Source: Ectothiorhodospira sp. BSL-9
Lineage (GTDB): Bacteria > Pseudomonadota > Gammaproteobacteria > Ectothiorhodospirales > Ectothiorhodospiraceae
Length of the DNA: 64,000 bases
NCBI RefSeq assembly: GCF_001632845.1
Contig: NZ_CP011994.1
Coordinates: 434,001 to 498,000, forward strand
Direction: 5' to 3'
The notes under the pieces were generated by a model. It saw nothing but the letters and a program-made list of their open reading frames with translations. It had not been told where the DNA came from and did no database searches. The position numbers were made by a program, and so were the translations under genes. Of the stretch, positions 19,476 to 28,287 are shown in pieces (within the stretch, counting starts at the first letter, position 1; each line of letters opens with the position of its first letter).

Positions 19476-20906
19476 TCAGTGAACGGTGCTGTGAGAGGTC
19501 AGACGCCGCGATAAAAAGCTGGCTATAATTACGCCAAGGATAGGAGCATACAACTGCTCGACACCGAACTTCTCAAAGAACTCTTCCGTCATCCCCCAAA
19601 ACATCAAAATAGCCACGAACCCAAGAACGAATATGCCAAGCACCCGCTGCGCAGACCCAAGACGCAGATTCCTAGATGCTTCCAGGGTGGCGAGCCCAAT
19701 CACAATCATGATCGGCAGATAACCAATAATTCCGAACCGGAACAACGCACCTAAATGGGAGTTATGAAGATTACTGATCCGCCCGGTCATTTGTGGTGGG
19801 ACATCCGGGTCGATGTTATGCCAGCCACCGTGATAATCACCAATCGCGCCCATTCCCGCGGGGCCGTATCCAATCAGCCATCGTGATTTGACCTGCTCGA
19901 ATCCATAGACCATATAGGCAAAGCGTATAGTAAAGGAACTTCTATCCATCTCCTCGAGATGCTTCCCTTGCGCCAGAGCAGCCACGGTATCTGACTCTTG
20001 ACTCCAGCGAGCCTCCACTACTCCCCATGAGGTGTAAAAAGCTGCACCGGCAAAGATCACCATGAACAACAACCCAAGGACTGACTCTTTCCACCAGAGC
20101 GGCAGTTCCTTGCGATACACCCAACACATGAATACCAAAACCACTATGCACCCGATCACAAACGAAACCCAACTGCCCCGGCTCTTGGGGGCAACCAGAA
20201 CCACTGTAGCAACTGCCAATAGAAAAACGCTCGCGATAACGGCAAGCAATGCGAAAACCTGATGACGAGACCTTTGCCTTAAAGCCCAGAATGTGGACCA
20301 GACCACCAGAACCAGAACCCCTAACGCAAACACAGGGCTGATTAAGGTTAATGAGCCATAGCCAATTTCAAAAAAAAATCTAGAATTACCTTGCATGGCG
20401 TTAAGCAGAGGCTCCAGAGATGTATTGAGAGACAGAAAAACAAGAAAGCCCAATATCCAGGCTATCAAAACACCGAGCCCATGCCTAATCCAGTCACCTG
20501 TTGCCACCAGCAACACGCCGAAAAGCATGATGATAAATGGACCACTCTTGATCCATTGTTTAACACCATACCAATGAGACTCAGCGATTGACGGGCTTTC
20601 TATCCAAGCAGCATACCCGCCACGCACTAGCACATAGCTGCAATAGAACACCACACACCAAAACAGCAGCGAGCGACCAAAATAGCTCCAGTGCCGTTTC
20701 ACGAAAATAATCGCTATCACCAGCATGAGAGCCCAAGCCAATTGTGACAGGCTGTGGGTTATCGGAGCAGTAAAACAAGCTGCATACACAGCGCCTATCG
20801 CCCAACGCTGGAGGCGCACCGACTGGACTCTTAAGCCTACTTGACCAACACTATCCCTGCCCCCCGCCACTTGTGGCAAAGCTCCGAGATATTCAATACT
20901 CTGCAT
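19476..20906 (-). CDS. O-antigen ligase-like membrane protein (WaaL/Wzy_C family)
   Basis: This protein of about 476 residues has roughly a dozen hydrophobic segments and a large periplasmic loop. In that loop, near residue 370, RISNLHNSHLGALFRFG carries the histidine-containing motif of O-antigen ligases (PF04932). WaaL-type enzymes attach undecaprenyl-linked polymer to lipid A-core in the periplasm. I prefer the ATG at 20906; a TTG directly after the upstream stop would add ten residues. It is markedly AT-richer than the flanking housekeeping genes. It could also be an O-antigen polymerase. Confidence 0.82.
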   Translation of the reverse strand: MQSIEYLGALPQVAGGRDSVGQVGLRVQSVRLQRWAIGAVYAACFTAPITHSLSQLAWALMLVIAIIFVKRHWSYFGRSLLFWCVVFYCSYVLVRGGYAAWIESPSIAESHWYGVKQWIKSGPFIIMLFGVLLVATGDWIRHGLGVLIAWILGFLVFLSLNTSLEPLLNAMQGNSRFFFEIGYGSLTLISPVFALGVLVLVVWSTFWALRQRSRHQVFALLAVIASVFLLAVATVVLVAPKSRGSWVSFVIGCIVVLVFMCWVYRKELPLWWKESVLGLLFMVIFAGAAFYTSWGVVEARWSQESDTVAALAQGKHLEEMDRSSFTIRFAYMVYGFEQVKSRWLIGYGPAGMGAIGDYHGGWHNIDPDVPPQMTGRISNLHNSHLGALFRFGIIGYLPIMIVIGLATLEASRNLRLGSAQRVLGIFVLGFVAILMFWGMTEEFFEKFGVEQLYAPILGVIIASFLSRRLTSHSTVH

Positions 20907-20936
20907 TAATTTATGACCTGAAAAATTGGCGACCAA

Positions 20937-22061
20937 TTAGCGGATCGATGCGTGAGGGGTATCAAACCCCATTACCGTGGCATAGCATTGCGCACTTTCG
21001 CAGACGCGATACGGGGCTACAGACGCACGCAACTCATGAGATGGCGGATGCCCCCCCTCAAGTATACCCTCGACAGCATTGGCCAATGCATCGTCATCGC
21101 CTACGGGTACCAACGTGCCCAGGCGCCCACCATCCAGAACCTCACGCGGCCCACTTGGACAGTCTGTGCTAACAACTGGCACTCCGAGTGAGAGCGCCTC
21201 CACCAGCACGATACCCATGCCCTCCCATCGGGCCGAGTGCGCCAGCAAGGAAGCCCCTTTAATATATGGATAGGGGTTCTCCAAAAACCCGGGAAGCCGG
21301 AAATCATCCGCCACACCGAGCGACGCCGCAAGTTGCAGCAGTTGCTCCCTCTCCCTCCCATCGCCCAGCACCACCAATCGACAGGGCCGCTTGGACCTGA
21401 CTCGTGCAAACGCTCGCACCAAGGTTGCGAAGTCCTTCCTAGCTGACAGTTCACCGACACCCACAATCACCGGAATATCGTTATTGATCGCCCCCACCCC
21501 CCAAAGCACGGGTATGGGCACCTCTGCCAGTGAGTCCAGGTCAGGCCTCACCACGGGACTGGGTACAACGTGTATCTTTCTTGGCTCTGACACCCATTGC
21601 GCCAAGTCACTGGCGACCCCTTGGGATGGCACGATAATGCCCTCTGCATAACGATAAAGCCGCGAAATGGACTGAACCTGAAGCCATCGCTCCAACCGGC
21701 CACGCTTCCGAAGATTGACTGACACGGTGGTACCGAGCCTGACGAAGTGGCGTACGGGCACGCCGGCCACCCTGGCGGCCAAGATGGCCACCCGATTGAC
21801 CTTATCCTTATCGGACAGCATGACATCAGGACGAGCCTGGCGCAGATACCGCACCAGGCAAGGAAGAGCAGTATTCACGTGTGATGCAGGCAATTCGACA
21901 ATGCGTACGCCTTCCGTGGCTTCCATGTAAGGTCCATGCTGTCGAATTCGCAGGAGATCTACTGAAACCCCGCGAGCAGCAAGCGCTGGCAACAGGTTCC
22001 CCAAAATCCGGTCCACACCACTATGGCCCGAGGTGGCGGCAAAAACAGCAAGACGATTCAA
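20937..22061 (-). CDS. Glycosyltransferase family 4
   Basis: This 374-residue GT4 enzyme has an N-terminal domain starting LAVFAATSGHSGVDRILGNLL and a donor domain with ARKDFATLVRAFARV. The EX7E motif is intact as EGMGIVLVE, followed by SLGVPVVSTDCPSGPREVL. It starts with TTG overlapping the stop of the upstream GT4 gene (TTGA). It is clearly paralogous to the GT4 genes at 22058, 26278 and 28280, which share the STDCPSGP-type donor loop. The sugar specificity is unknown. Confidence 0.9.
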   Translation of the reverse strand: MNRLAVFAATSGHSGVDRILGNLLPALAARGVSVDLLRIRQHGPYMEATEGVRIVELPASHVNTALPCLVRYLRQARPDVMLSDKDKVNRVAILAARVAGVPVRHFVRLGTTVSVNLRKRGRLERWLQVQSISRLYRYAEGIIVPSQGVASDLAQWVSEPRKIHVVPSPVVRPDLDSLAEVPIPVLWGVGAINNDIPVIVGVGELSARKDFATLVRAFARVRSKRPCRLVVLGDGREREQLLQLAASLGVADDFRLPGFLENPYPYIKGASLLAHSARWEGMGIVLVEALSLGVPVVSTDCPSGPREVLDGGRLGTLVPVGDDDALANAVEGILEGGHPPSHELRASVAPYRVCESAQCYATVMGFDTPHASIR

Positions 22062-23170
22062 ATCAACCCCATGACCTGAAGATAACGAGAGGCTGCCGCC
22101 GAACCAAAACGCTCCATGGTCTGGCGGTCGAACTCCTTAGCGCCACCGTCGAGCGCCCGTTCCAGCGCGTTCGCCATAGCAGCCAAGTCCCCCACAGCAA
22201 CCAACTCGCCGTGACGCCCACCCTCGAGGATCTCCTTCGGACCGCTGGGGCAATCAGTGCTGACCACCCTGGCACCCGCCGCCAGGGCCTCAATCACCAC
22301 GTTCCCCAGACCTTCGTAACGGGAAGACAGTGCAAAGACACCGCATCGGGCCATATAGGGTATGGGATCCGAGACATAACCGGGTAACGATAAATCGCCG
22401 GAAACGCCCTGCTCGTCGGCCAAGGCCTCCAGCGCCCCCCTCTCGTCCCCCTCGCCCAGCAACACCAACCGACAGGATCGCCGCGACCTGAGTATGGCGA
22501 AGGCGCGAATCAGGTCGTCAAACCCCTTTTGGCGGCACAACCTGCCCACACCCAGCACGACTTTCTTGCCCTGGTCACCCTGAAACCAGGGATGCTCCAC
22601 ATCTCGAGCAGCCCGGCCGGGGATGTCTACGGTACTCATGGGATTGTATATGACATGCACAAGCCCCCGAGGCACACCGAAATTCGACACCAGATCCTCG
22701 GCAACGCCACCGGAAACCGCGATGACGCCACTAGCCCTGGGATATAGCCACTTGATCAGGCGTCGTCTTCCAGGTCGACGAACCGCCTCGCTAAGCGTGT
22801 TGGTCGCCTTCACGAAGACCGGCACATTCAGTCGGCCCAGCAAGCTGGCCAGCATCACGGCCTCGGCTGAATGGGCGTCCACGGTAATTACGGCAGCAGG
22901 CCGCTCACTGCGCAGGTATTGGATGATCCGAGGCACCGCATGCCACTTGCCGCGGGTCCGCAAATCCACGGCCCGCGCTTCTGCGGGCAGACGCTCAGGA
23001 TATGGGGTAGCCCCCCCCCTGAGCAGCACGAATGTAGGGATGACGCCATGCCCCACAAACGCATTGGCCAGTACAGCCACGGTGCTCTCGATCCCGCCCC
23101 AGGCCTTGAAAGCACCGAAGATGGCCACTGATCTCGTTTGTTTCACGAAAGATTCACCTGCAATGGGCAT
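22058..23170 (-). CDS. Glycosyltransferase family 4
   Basis: This 370-residue GT4 enzyme has an N-terminal VAIFGAFKAWGGIESTVAVL and a donor domain with CRQKGFDDLIRAFAILRS. The EX7E motif EGLGNVVIE is intact, followed by AGARVVSTDCPSGPKEIL. A GTG eight codons in has the better ribosome site (AGGTGA at proper spacing) and may be the true start. It is the first gene of the minus-strand run that continues to the GT39 gene, and diverges from the phosphotransferase-like gene at 23262. Confidence 0.9.
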   Translation of the reverse strand: MPIAGESFVKQTRSVAIFGAFKAWGGIESTVAVLANAFVGHGVIPTFVLLRGGATPYPERLPAEARAVDLRTRGKWHAVPRIIQYLRSERPAAVITVDAHSAEAVMLASLLGRLNVPVFVKATNTLSEAVRRPGRRRLIKWLYPRASGVIAVSGGVAEDLVSNFGVPRGLVHVIYNPMSTVDIPGRAARDVEHPWFQGDQGKKVVLGVGRLCRQKGFDDLIRAFAILRSRRSCRLVLLGEGDERGALEALADEQGVSGDLSLPGYVSDPIPYMARCGVFALSSRYEGLGNVVIEALAAGARVVSTDCPSGPKEILEGGRHGELVAVGDLAAMANALERALDGGAKEFDRQTMERFGSAAASRYLQVMGLI

Positions 23171-23261
23171 GACGTGGAAAATCCGCTAGTGTACCAGCCG
23201 CACCGACAGGCCCCAACTCCAGCCCACTCCAAGTCACGCCATCAAGTACCCAGGGAATCTC

Positions 23262-24398
23262 ATGCGGACGTCTTCGACATCCAGAAGAAAGCGAACCAGC
23301 CTGCGACTATCGCTGGAACAGCGACTACTCGAGCGGCGGCTAGCGCCATTCGTTACGCCCAGCCTTCCAGCTTCCTGGGATGAGCTATTGACCCGTGAAG
23401 TCTGCCCATTACTGGGCCATGCATTCGATTCCTGCATAGTGTCTTCCCGCCCCCCAGGCATGACCAGGGCGACTCCTTTCAGAGAGCGCGCTCATCTACG
23501 CTTCCTGACACCCCAAGCGGCGCCCGAGAACACGTACGTCATTCGTGCAAGAACCGCCTGGCGTTTCGCCCCCAAAGAGCGTGTGAGACACACGGGCGTT
23601 GCTTCATCGGCCCGGGCCAGCCTGCTTCTGCAACACCTGGGCATGCCCACACCTCCGTTGATCTGGGTGCGTGAGTGGCAGTCACACCTGGGTTTAAAGA
23701 CCCATTTCATATCTGTGGAAAAATACATGCAGGGCGAGGCGATCAACGTGGCCAACCCCACGCACACGCGCGCCCTCATACGATGCATCAGCCAGATGCA
23801 CGCAAACACATCCGACAAATATGGATTACCCGGAAAAACACATAATCCTTCTGCTGCCTTCATGGAGAATCACCTTCGGTACGTCTTTCTGCGCCGCATC
23901 AGCAGGGCAAATAAAGAGCCTGATATTACGCTAAAAAACACAGGGATCACCGCGCTTTGGAACCTGCTCCTGGGGCATGCCAGGGCCGCGTACCGCTCTA
24001 TTCCCTATACCCGCCTGATCCACGGCGACATCAATCCTGGCAACTTTATCTTACTAGACAAGAATGAGGTCGCCGTGCTGGATTTTGACAGTCTGCGTTA
24101 TGACCAATTCTCACCCGAACTGATTCGTGCGATGCTGCAATCATCCGGCAACCCTGAATCGGCAAAAGCCAACTGGCAGCATTATTTCCAGCATTCGGGA
24201 GTACTGAGCTGGCATGACTTCAAAAGAAGCGCCGGCCTGGCCTTCACCCTCAATCTGCTCTCCACCCCCAGACTCATCAAGAACCCCAATGACTCCATAA
24301 AGATCATCAGCACACTCACAGACTTGCTTGGCAACGAACCCGACGAAACGGAGTGGACTGACATCATGCGCATCTACCGCTACACTGATGCTTCCTGA
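23262..24398 (+). CDS. APH/choline-kinase-fold phosphotransferase-like protein
   Basis: This 378-residue soluble protein has the aminoglycoside/choline-kinase catalytic layout: Brenner loop LIHGDINPGNFILLD near residue 250 and metal-binding VAVLDFDSLRYD about 20 residues on (DFD instead of DFG). The N-terminal half is basic and little conserved. In an LPS cluster such kinases (compare WaaP, WaaY, LicA) phosphorylate core heptose or make phosphocholine. The substrate cannot be assigned. It is AT-rich in its 3' half, stands alone on the plus strand and converges with the sulfotransferase gene. Confidence 0.75.
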   Translation: MRTSSTSRRKRTSLRLSLEQRLLERRLAPFVTPSLPASWDELLTREVCPLLGHAFDSCIVSSRPPGMTRATPFRERAHLRFLTPQAAPENTYVIRARTAWRFAPKERVRHTGVASSARASLLLQHLGMPTPPLIWVREWQSHLGLKTHFISVEKYMQGEAINVANPTHTRALIRCISQMHANTSDKYGLPGKTHNPSAAFMENHLRYVFLRRISRANKEPDITLKNTGITALWNLLLGHARAAYRSIPYTRLIHGDINPGNFILLDKNEVAVLDFDSLRYDQFSPELIRAMLQSSGNPESAKANWQHYFQHSGVLSWHDFKRSAGLAFTLNLLSTPRLIKNPNDSIKIISTLTDLLGNEPDETEWTDIMRIYRYTDAS

Positions 24399-24504
24399 TT
24401 CCATCATTTCAGGATACTCGGGATAACGGAAAGCAGGCCCCGCGCAGCTAATGGAGACCGCCGCATAACGGGAAAACCTTAAACGTCAGCGAGGCCTGCA
24501 GGCA

Positions 24505-25257
24505 TCACACATCGCGATGATACCCAAACTCAACAAAATCCTGCCGGTACAATTCGTACACCCTCCCCTTCAGGGAGGATGTGTAGTATTTTTCAATCAG
24601 ACCACCCGCCCGACGACGCCCAGCTTCCCGATTCCGGGCCCCGTGAAAGGCCCCCTCACCAAAGATCCGATTAACGACATACTCAAGCCCCTGATCCAGG
24701 TCTTCCACATAACCACAATAGTCGAGACGATGGGGTCGAACCGGCAGGACCGAGCATTGCGGTGCCCAATGCAGGTTATCATACAACCCGCCTTGCTCGA
24801 GATAGGTCACGAACTGCTCAAATGACACACTGCCCTCATCTGCCCCCCCTGCATGAAACTGCGCCGGATCTTTCGTCAAAACCTTGTCCAGATAGGCCGA
24901 CAGCAGGCGGGCATAGGGGTCTCTGACAAAGGTAAAAAGAAAATAACGTTCCTGAAGTGAATCCAGAGAAGTGGCTTCCGCACTCAACAACCGACCAAAG
25001 GCCCGCTTGGCTGCACGGGCCTTGGGGTCGGGGGCCAGCAACGTAATGTCCGGATCATAGGTCGCCAGGGTGTTCACCACGGTGGAATTGGCGCACTTGG
25101 GAAGCCGGAAGTAACAATACTTACGGTCATTGGAGACCACGGCACGCGCGACGACGCCACCCAGATCCACGCGTGGATCCGTCTCTGCGGCCAGGGGATG
25201 CCGCCGGAGACGGCGATTCCGCAAGCTGATCCTGAGGTTTTTGAGGGTTTGCCTCAT
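24505..25257 (-). CDS. Sulfotransferase family protein (glycan-type)
   Basis: This 250-residue protein has both PAPS-binding signatures of the Golgi-type/Sulfotransfer_2 family: a 5'-phosphosulfate loop in YFRLPKCANSTVVNTL and a 3'-phosphate site in FTFVRDPYARLLSAYLDKVL. The N-terminus is basic with no clear membrane segment. It would sulfate a sugar hydroxyl using PAPS. Its start overlaps the stop of the kinase-like gene upstream (25254) by four bases, so the two are translationally coupled, suggesting joint decoration of one glycan. The acceptor is unknown. Confidence 0.82.
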   Translation of the reverse strand: MRQTLKNLRISLRNRRLRRHPLAAETDPRVDLGGVVARAVVSNDRKYCYFRLPKCANSTVVNTLATYDPDITLLAPDPKARAAKRAFGRLLSAEATSLDSLQERYFLFTFVRDPYARLLSAYLDKVLTKDPAQFHAGGADEGSVSFEQFVTYLEQGGLYDNLHWAPQCSVLPVRPHRLDYCGYVEDLDQGLEYVVNRIFGEGAFHGARNREAGRRRAGGLIEKYYTSSLKGRVYELYRQDFVEFGYHRDV

Positions 25258-26288
25258 GATTCAATGACCTTCTGGCGCGTTGCGCACCGACGTTGAAGTT
25301 GCTGCAGATGGTGACAGGTAATACCAAGACGCTTATAACCCGGAGCCTTCTTCAATTCGGAGATGGCAGCCGCCAGAACCAACTGGTCCACGGGGCGCAG
25401 ATCCCGCTCTGTTGAGTGGCGACCGAGCATCTGCAGTGCCTGGGCCTCGCACTCGGGCAGGACATGAAGAAACCCTTCAGCCAGCAGCCCCAGTTTGACA
25501 CCTTCCCAGTCCACCACCATCAACCTGCCGTCACGACCAGTAAAAATCTCCTTGGACACATTACCGCGGTAAGGCAGGGACACCGGCGCATACATGGACA
25601 GATACTCATCCGGCAGCGAAAGCTGCCTTTCATGGAGATACCGACTCACTTCCCCGGGAGTGAGCCGCACCCGGGCAAGCCAATCACCTACCCGACGCGA
25701 ACGGGGCTTCCAGACTTCGTAGTATGCGGGCGCCACTTCAGCCATGAACCGGGAGAGCGCGTCGCCCCGACTGAGTGGCTCGCCATGGGGGTGATACTCG
25801 CAAACCATCCACTTGAGTGACGGGTCGCTGGCCAGCAGGCGCGGGGTCAAGCCCGGCTGACGACCGAAACGCCGGTGCATGCGGATATCACGATTCAGCG
25901 TGGCCCGGCAGACCGCGATCTTCATGACCTTCATGCCATCATGCTCAAAGACCAGAAGGGCATTTTCCTTGCGGTGATAACGCAACTGCCCTCGCCCCCG
26001 CAACCGTGCGCCCACACACAGGCGCGTGGCGCATACCGGCAATCGCACCAGAGTAGGCGCCCCCTTCCTCAGGGATCCCAGCAGGCGGATCCACAACGCC
26101 GGACGGAGCAGCACCTGCGACAGGGGCCAGCCCCTTCCGTTGCCCATCAGCATCAATAGCCACGGATGTTTCGGGTTAGCCCACGCGGGATCCAGATCAC
26201 GAAGCGCCTTGACGCAATCCCGTTCAATGGTGTCCAGCACCCCCGGGGCAAAAGGGCGCCACCACAGCGCCAGACGCTCACGAAGCAT
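25254..26288 (-). CDS. Kinase-fold-like protein of unknown function (possible LPS core kinase)
   Basis: The product is about 344 residues. I chose the ATG at 26288 because GGAG lies eight bases upstream and it overlaps the end of the GT4 gene. I do not recognise a named family. The order of features suggests a protein-kinase/APH fold: strand-lysine segment NALLVFEHDGMKVMKIAV, a CEYHPHGEPLS hinge, then LPYRGNVSKEIFTG and LMVVDWEGVKLG where kinases carry the catalytic and metal-binding loops. The catalytic aspartate position reads RGN rather than HGD, so it may be diverged or inactive. Coupling to the sulfotransferase and GT4 genes points to glycan modification. Confidence 0.6.
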   Translation of the reverse strand: MLRERLALWWRPFAPGVLDTIERDCVKALRDLDPAWANPKHPWLLMLMGNGRGWPLSQVLLRPALWIRLLGSLRKGAPTLVRLPVCATRLCVGARLRGRGQLRYHRKENALLVFEHDGMKVMKIAVCRATLNRDIRMHRRFGRQPGLTPRLLASDPSLKWMVCEYHPHGEPLSRGDALSRFMAEVAPAYYEVWKPRSRRVGDWLARVRLTPGEVSRYLHERQLSLPDEYLSMYAPVSLPYRGNVSKEIFTGRDGRLMVVDWEGVKLGLLAEGFLHVLPECEAQALQMLGRHSTERDLRPVDQLVLAAAISELKKAPGYKRLGITCHHLQQLQRRCATRQKVIES

Positions 26289-27405
26289 GCCCGCGCTCCG
26301 CGCTGATGCCAAAGGCATCCAGATATTGACGGGCGGCGTGTTCAGCCCGAAAGGGTGCTCCGGCTTCGACGGGGTCATACCCCGGCGTCTTCCCGCCCAG
26401 AGCACGCAGCATGGCGTGTTTCAGGCCCTCTATCGAACCCGGCTCGACCAGCACGCCATGGCGCCCGTTGCCAAGCACCTCGGCCGACCCCCCCGGACAA
26501 TCGGTGGCGACCAGGGGCACACCCAGCGCCAGGGCCTCAATCAGAGCGTTGGGTATGCCCTCCCACAGGGAGGAGAGCACGAACGCATCGGAACGAGCCA
26601 CCCAGCTCAAGGGGTTGTCCACATGGCCGGGCAAAGCCACGTCTTCCGTCAAACCCAAAGAGCCAATCAACGCTTCCAACTCCCCTCGCTGACCTCCCTC
26701 ACCCAGGATGACAAGCCGCGCCGCCTGCTGATCCCGCACCCCCCTGAAGGCCCGGATCAGCGAAGGAAAGTCCTTCTGTCGCGCCAATCGGCCCGCAGAC
26801 ATCACCACGGGGACAGTCTTGTGTTTCAACCACGGGTGATTCACGGGGCTCTCGGCGTCACGCAGCAGTTGCGGGGTGAGGGTGCCGTTGTAAATGACCC
26901 GAATGCCCACATTGTCGAGACCGACCCGGTCCTGCAGATCTTCCTTCACCCCCTGAGAAACTGCGATAATGCCTTGCGCCTTGGGGTAATGTTCCCTGAT
27001 CTGGGCGAATTTACGCGCACGCTGGCCTGGCGCATTCTTGTCGGACGTGCCGTAGGCATTACCCACGCTCAGGAAGCACCGGGTGCGCACGCCCGGCAGG
27101 CGGCAGGTACCAATGGAGACCAGATTGGCTATATGGGCTGCCGACAGAATCACCCTGGGCTGGCGTACCCGCAGATAGCGCCACAGGGCAGCGATGGATG
27201 CCCACTTATGGCGAGTCCCAAGGTGAACATGGGAAACCCGCCCGAGCATTTCATCGGGGTAGAACTGACAGCCATCCCTGAAGGTCACCACTTCCACACG
27301 CAAACCGAGGGAAACCCAGCAAACAGCCATGTTTGCCAACCTGCGCTCGCACCCGCCATGCGCCTTGAAATCACCCAACAGCACAATATCGACAGGGGTC
27401 TTCAT
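26278..27405 (-). CDS. Glycosyltransferase family 4
   Basis: This GT4 enzyme of about 375 residues has an N-terminal VDIVLLGDFKAHGGCERRLANM and a donor domain with ARQKDFPSLIRAFRGVRD. The intact EX7E motif is EGIPNALIE, followed by GVPLVATDCPGGSAEVL. I chose the ATG at 27405 (MKTPVDIVLL) over a GTG six codons upstream. It overlaps the kinase-like gene by eleven bases and is divergent from the P-loop gene at 27481. It is a paralogue of the GT4 genes at 20937, 22058 and 28280. Confidence 0.9.
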   Translation of the reverse strand: MKTPVDIVLLGDFKAHGGCERRLANMAVCWVSLGLRVEVVTFRDGCQFYPDEMLGRVSHVHLGTRHKWASIAALWRYLRVRQPRVILSAAHIANLVSIGTCRLPGVRTRCFLSVGNAYGTSDKNAPGQRARKFAQIREHYPKAQGIIAVSQGVKEDLQDRVGLDNVGIRVIYNGTLTPQLLRDAESPVNHPWLKHKTVPVVMSAGRLARQKDFPSLIRAFRGVRDQQAARLVILGEGGQRGELEALIGSLGLTEDVALPGHVDNPLSWVARSDAFVLSSLWEGIPNALIEALALGVPLVATDCPGGSAEVLGNGRHGVLVEPGSIEGLKHAMLRALGGKTPGYDPVEAGAPFRAEHAARQYLDAFGISAERGHAS

Positions 27406-27480
27406 GACTTGCGGCCCCACCACATCAAAGCCGCCGGAGCCGGGAAGACGCCCACCCGCGGAAAATGACCATAAGAAAAC

Positions 27481-28287
27481 ATGACTCTCCCACCATCCAT
27501 CCTGATTGAGATCACCGGCCTGCCGGGCTGCGGCAAATCTTTTGCGATGAAGAGACTTCTCAAACTACGCACCGCACCAATGAAGCTAACCACCCACAAG
27601 ATCCGGGTGGGCGAACTCAACCTGCAAAAATACTGGGGAGCACTCGGCATGGGCTTTCTGGCCCGCTCGCCTTCCCGCAGGAGTGCCGCGAGGCGGGCAA
27701 GGAAGGCATACCATCTGCGCAGCCGCTCCCTGGAGACCGAGGCCATGATGCGCTTTGCTCGTGAGCATCATGAACTCACCCAATGGCTGTTGAGACAGGC
27801 TGCTGCCTACGCGCGGCGACCGGATCATGGCCTCCTCATCCTCGCCTGGTTTGGACGCCTCTTTGCCGACTACCAGATGACCCGGGAAAACCTTGCGACC
27901 GGCGAAGCCGTACTGATGGACGAGTCCTTCGCCCAAAAGGCCTTTTCGCTGGTCAACCATCTGGAGATCCCCCCGGAAAAAATATCGGAGTATATCTCAC
28001 TCACACCCATGCCGGACTACGTGGTGCCCCCTTTTGTCTCCGGGTCCACGCTCGTGGAGCGCCTGGAGCAACGCGGCTGGCCGGGCTGGGCCAAGCCAGG
28101 CAGCGAGTCGGCCAAACAGCATTTCGTCGAGGACTGGCTTGCCACGCAGGACATCATCCAGTCGGCCTACCAGCAACAGGCAGTGCCCGTTATCCGTCTG
28201 GACAATAACGCCTCCGGCACGCAGCAGCTGGATCGGCAGTTGGCGGTGCTTGCCAACGCCCTGCCTGGGAGACCCGCCCTTGGTTAA
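27481..28287 (+). CDS. P-loop kinase-like protein in glycan cluster
   Basis: This 268-residue protein begins with ILIEITGLPGCGKSFAMKRL, a Walker A loop at about residues 13-20. A basic stretch (RSPSRRSAARRARKAY) follows, and a likely Walker B segment in GEAVLMDESFAQKAFSL. The organisation resembles the other P-loop gene at 18668, but the sequences are not obviously close. Its stop overlaps the start of the next GT4 gene by eight bases, so it belongs to the same glycan operon. Its substrate is unknown; phosphorylation of a sugar or nucleotide precursor is an inference from context. Confidence 0.7.
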   Translation: MTLPPSILIEITGLPGCGKSFAMKRLLKLRTAPMKLTTHKIRVGELNLQKYWGALGMGFLARSPSRRSAARRARKAYHLRSRSLETEAMMRFAREHHELTQWLLRQAAAYARRPDHGLLILAWFGRLFADYQMTRENLATGEAVLMDESFAQKAFSLVNHLEIPPEKISEYISLTPMPDYVVPPFVSGSTLVERLEQRGWPGWAKPGSESAKQHFVEDWLATQDIIQSAYQQQAVPVIRLDNNASGTQQLDRQLAVLANALPGRPALG

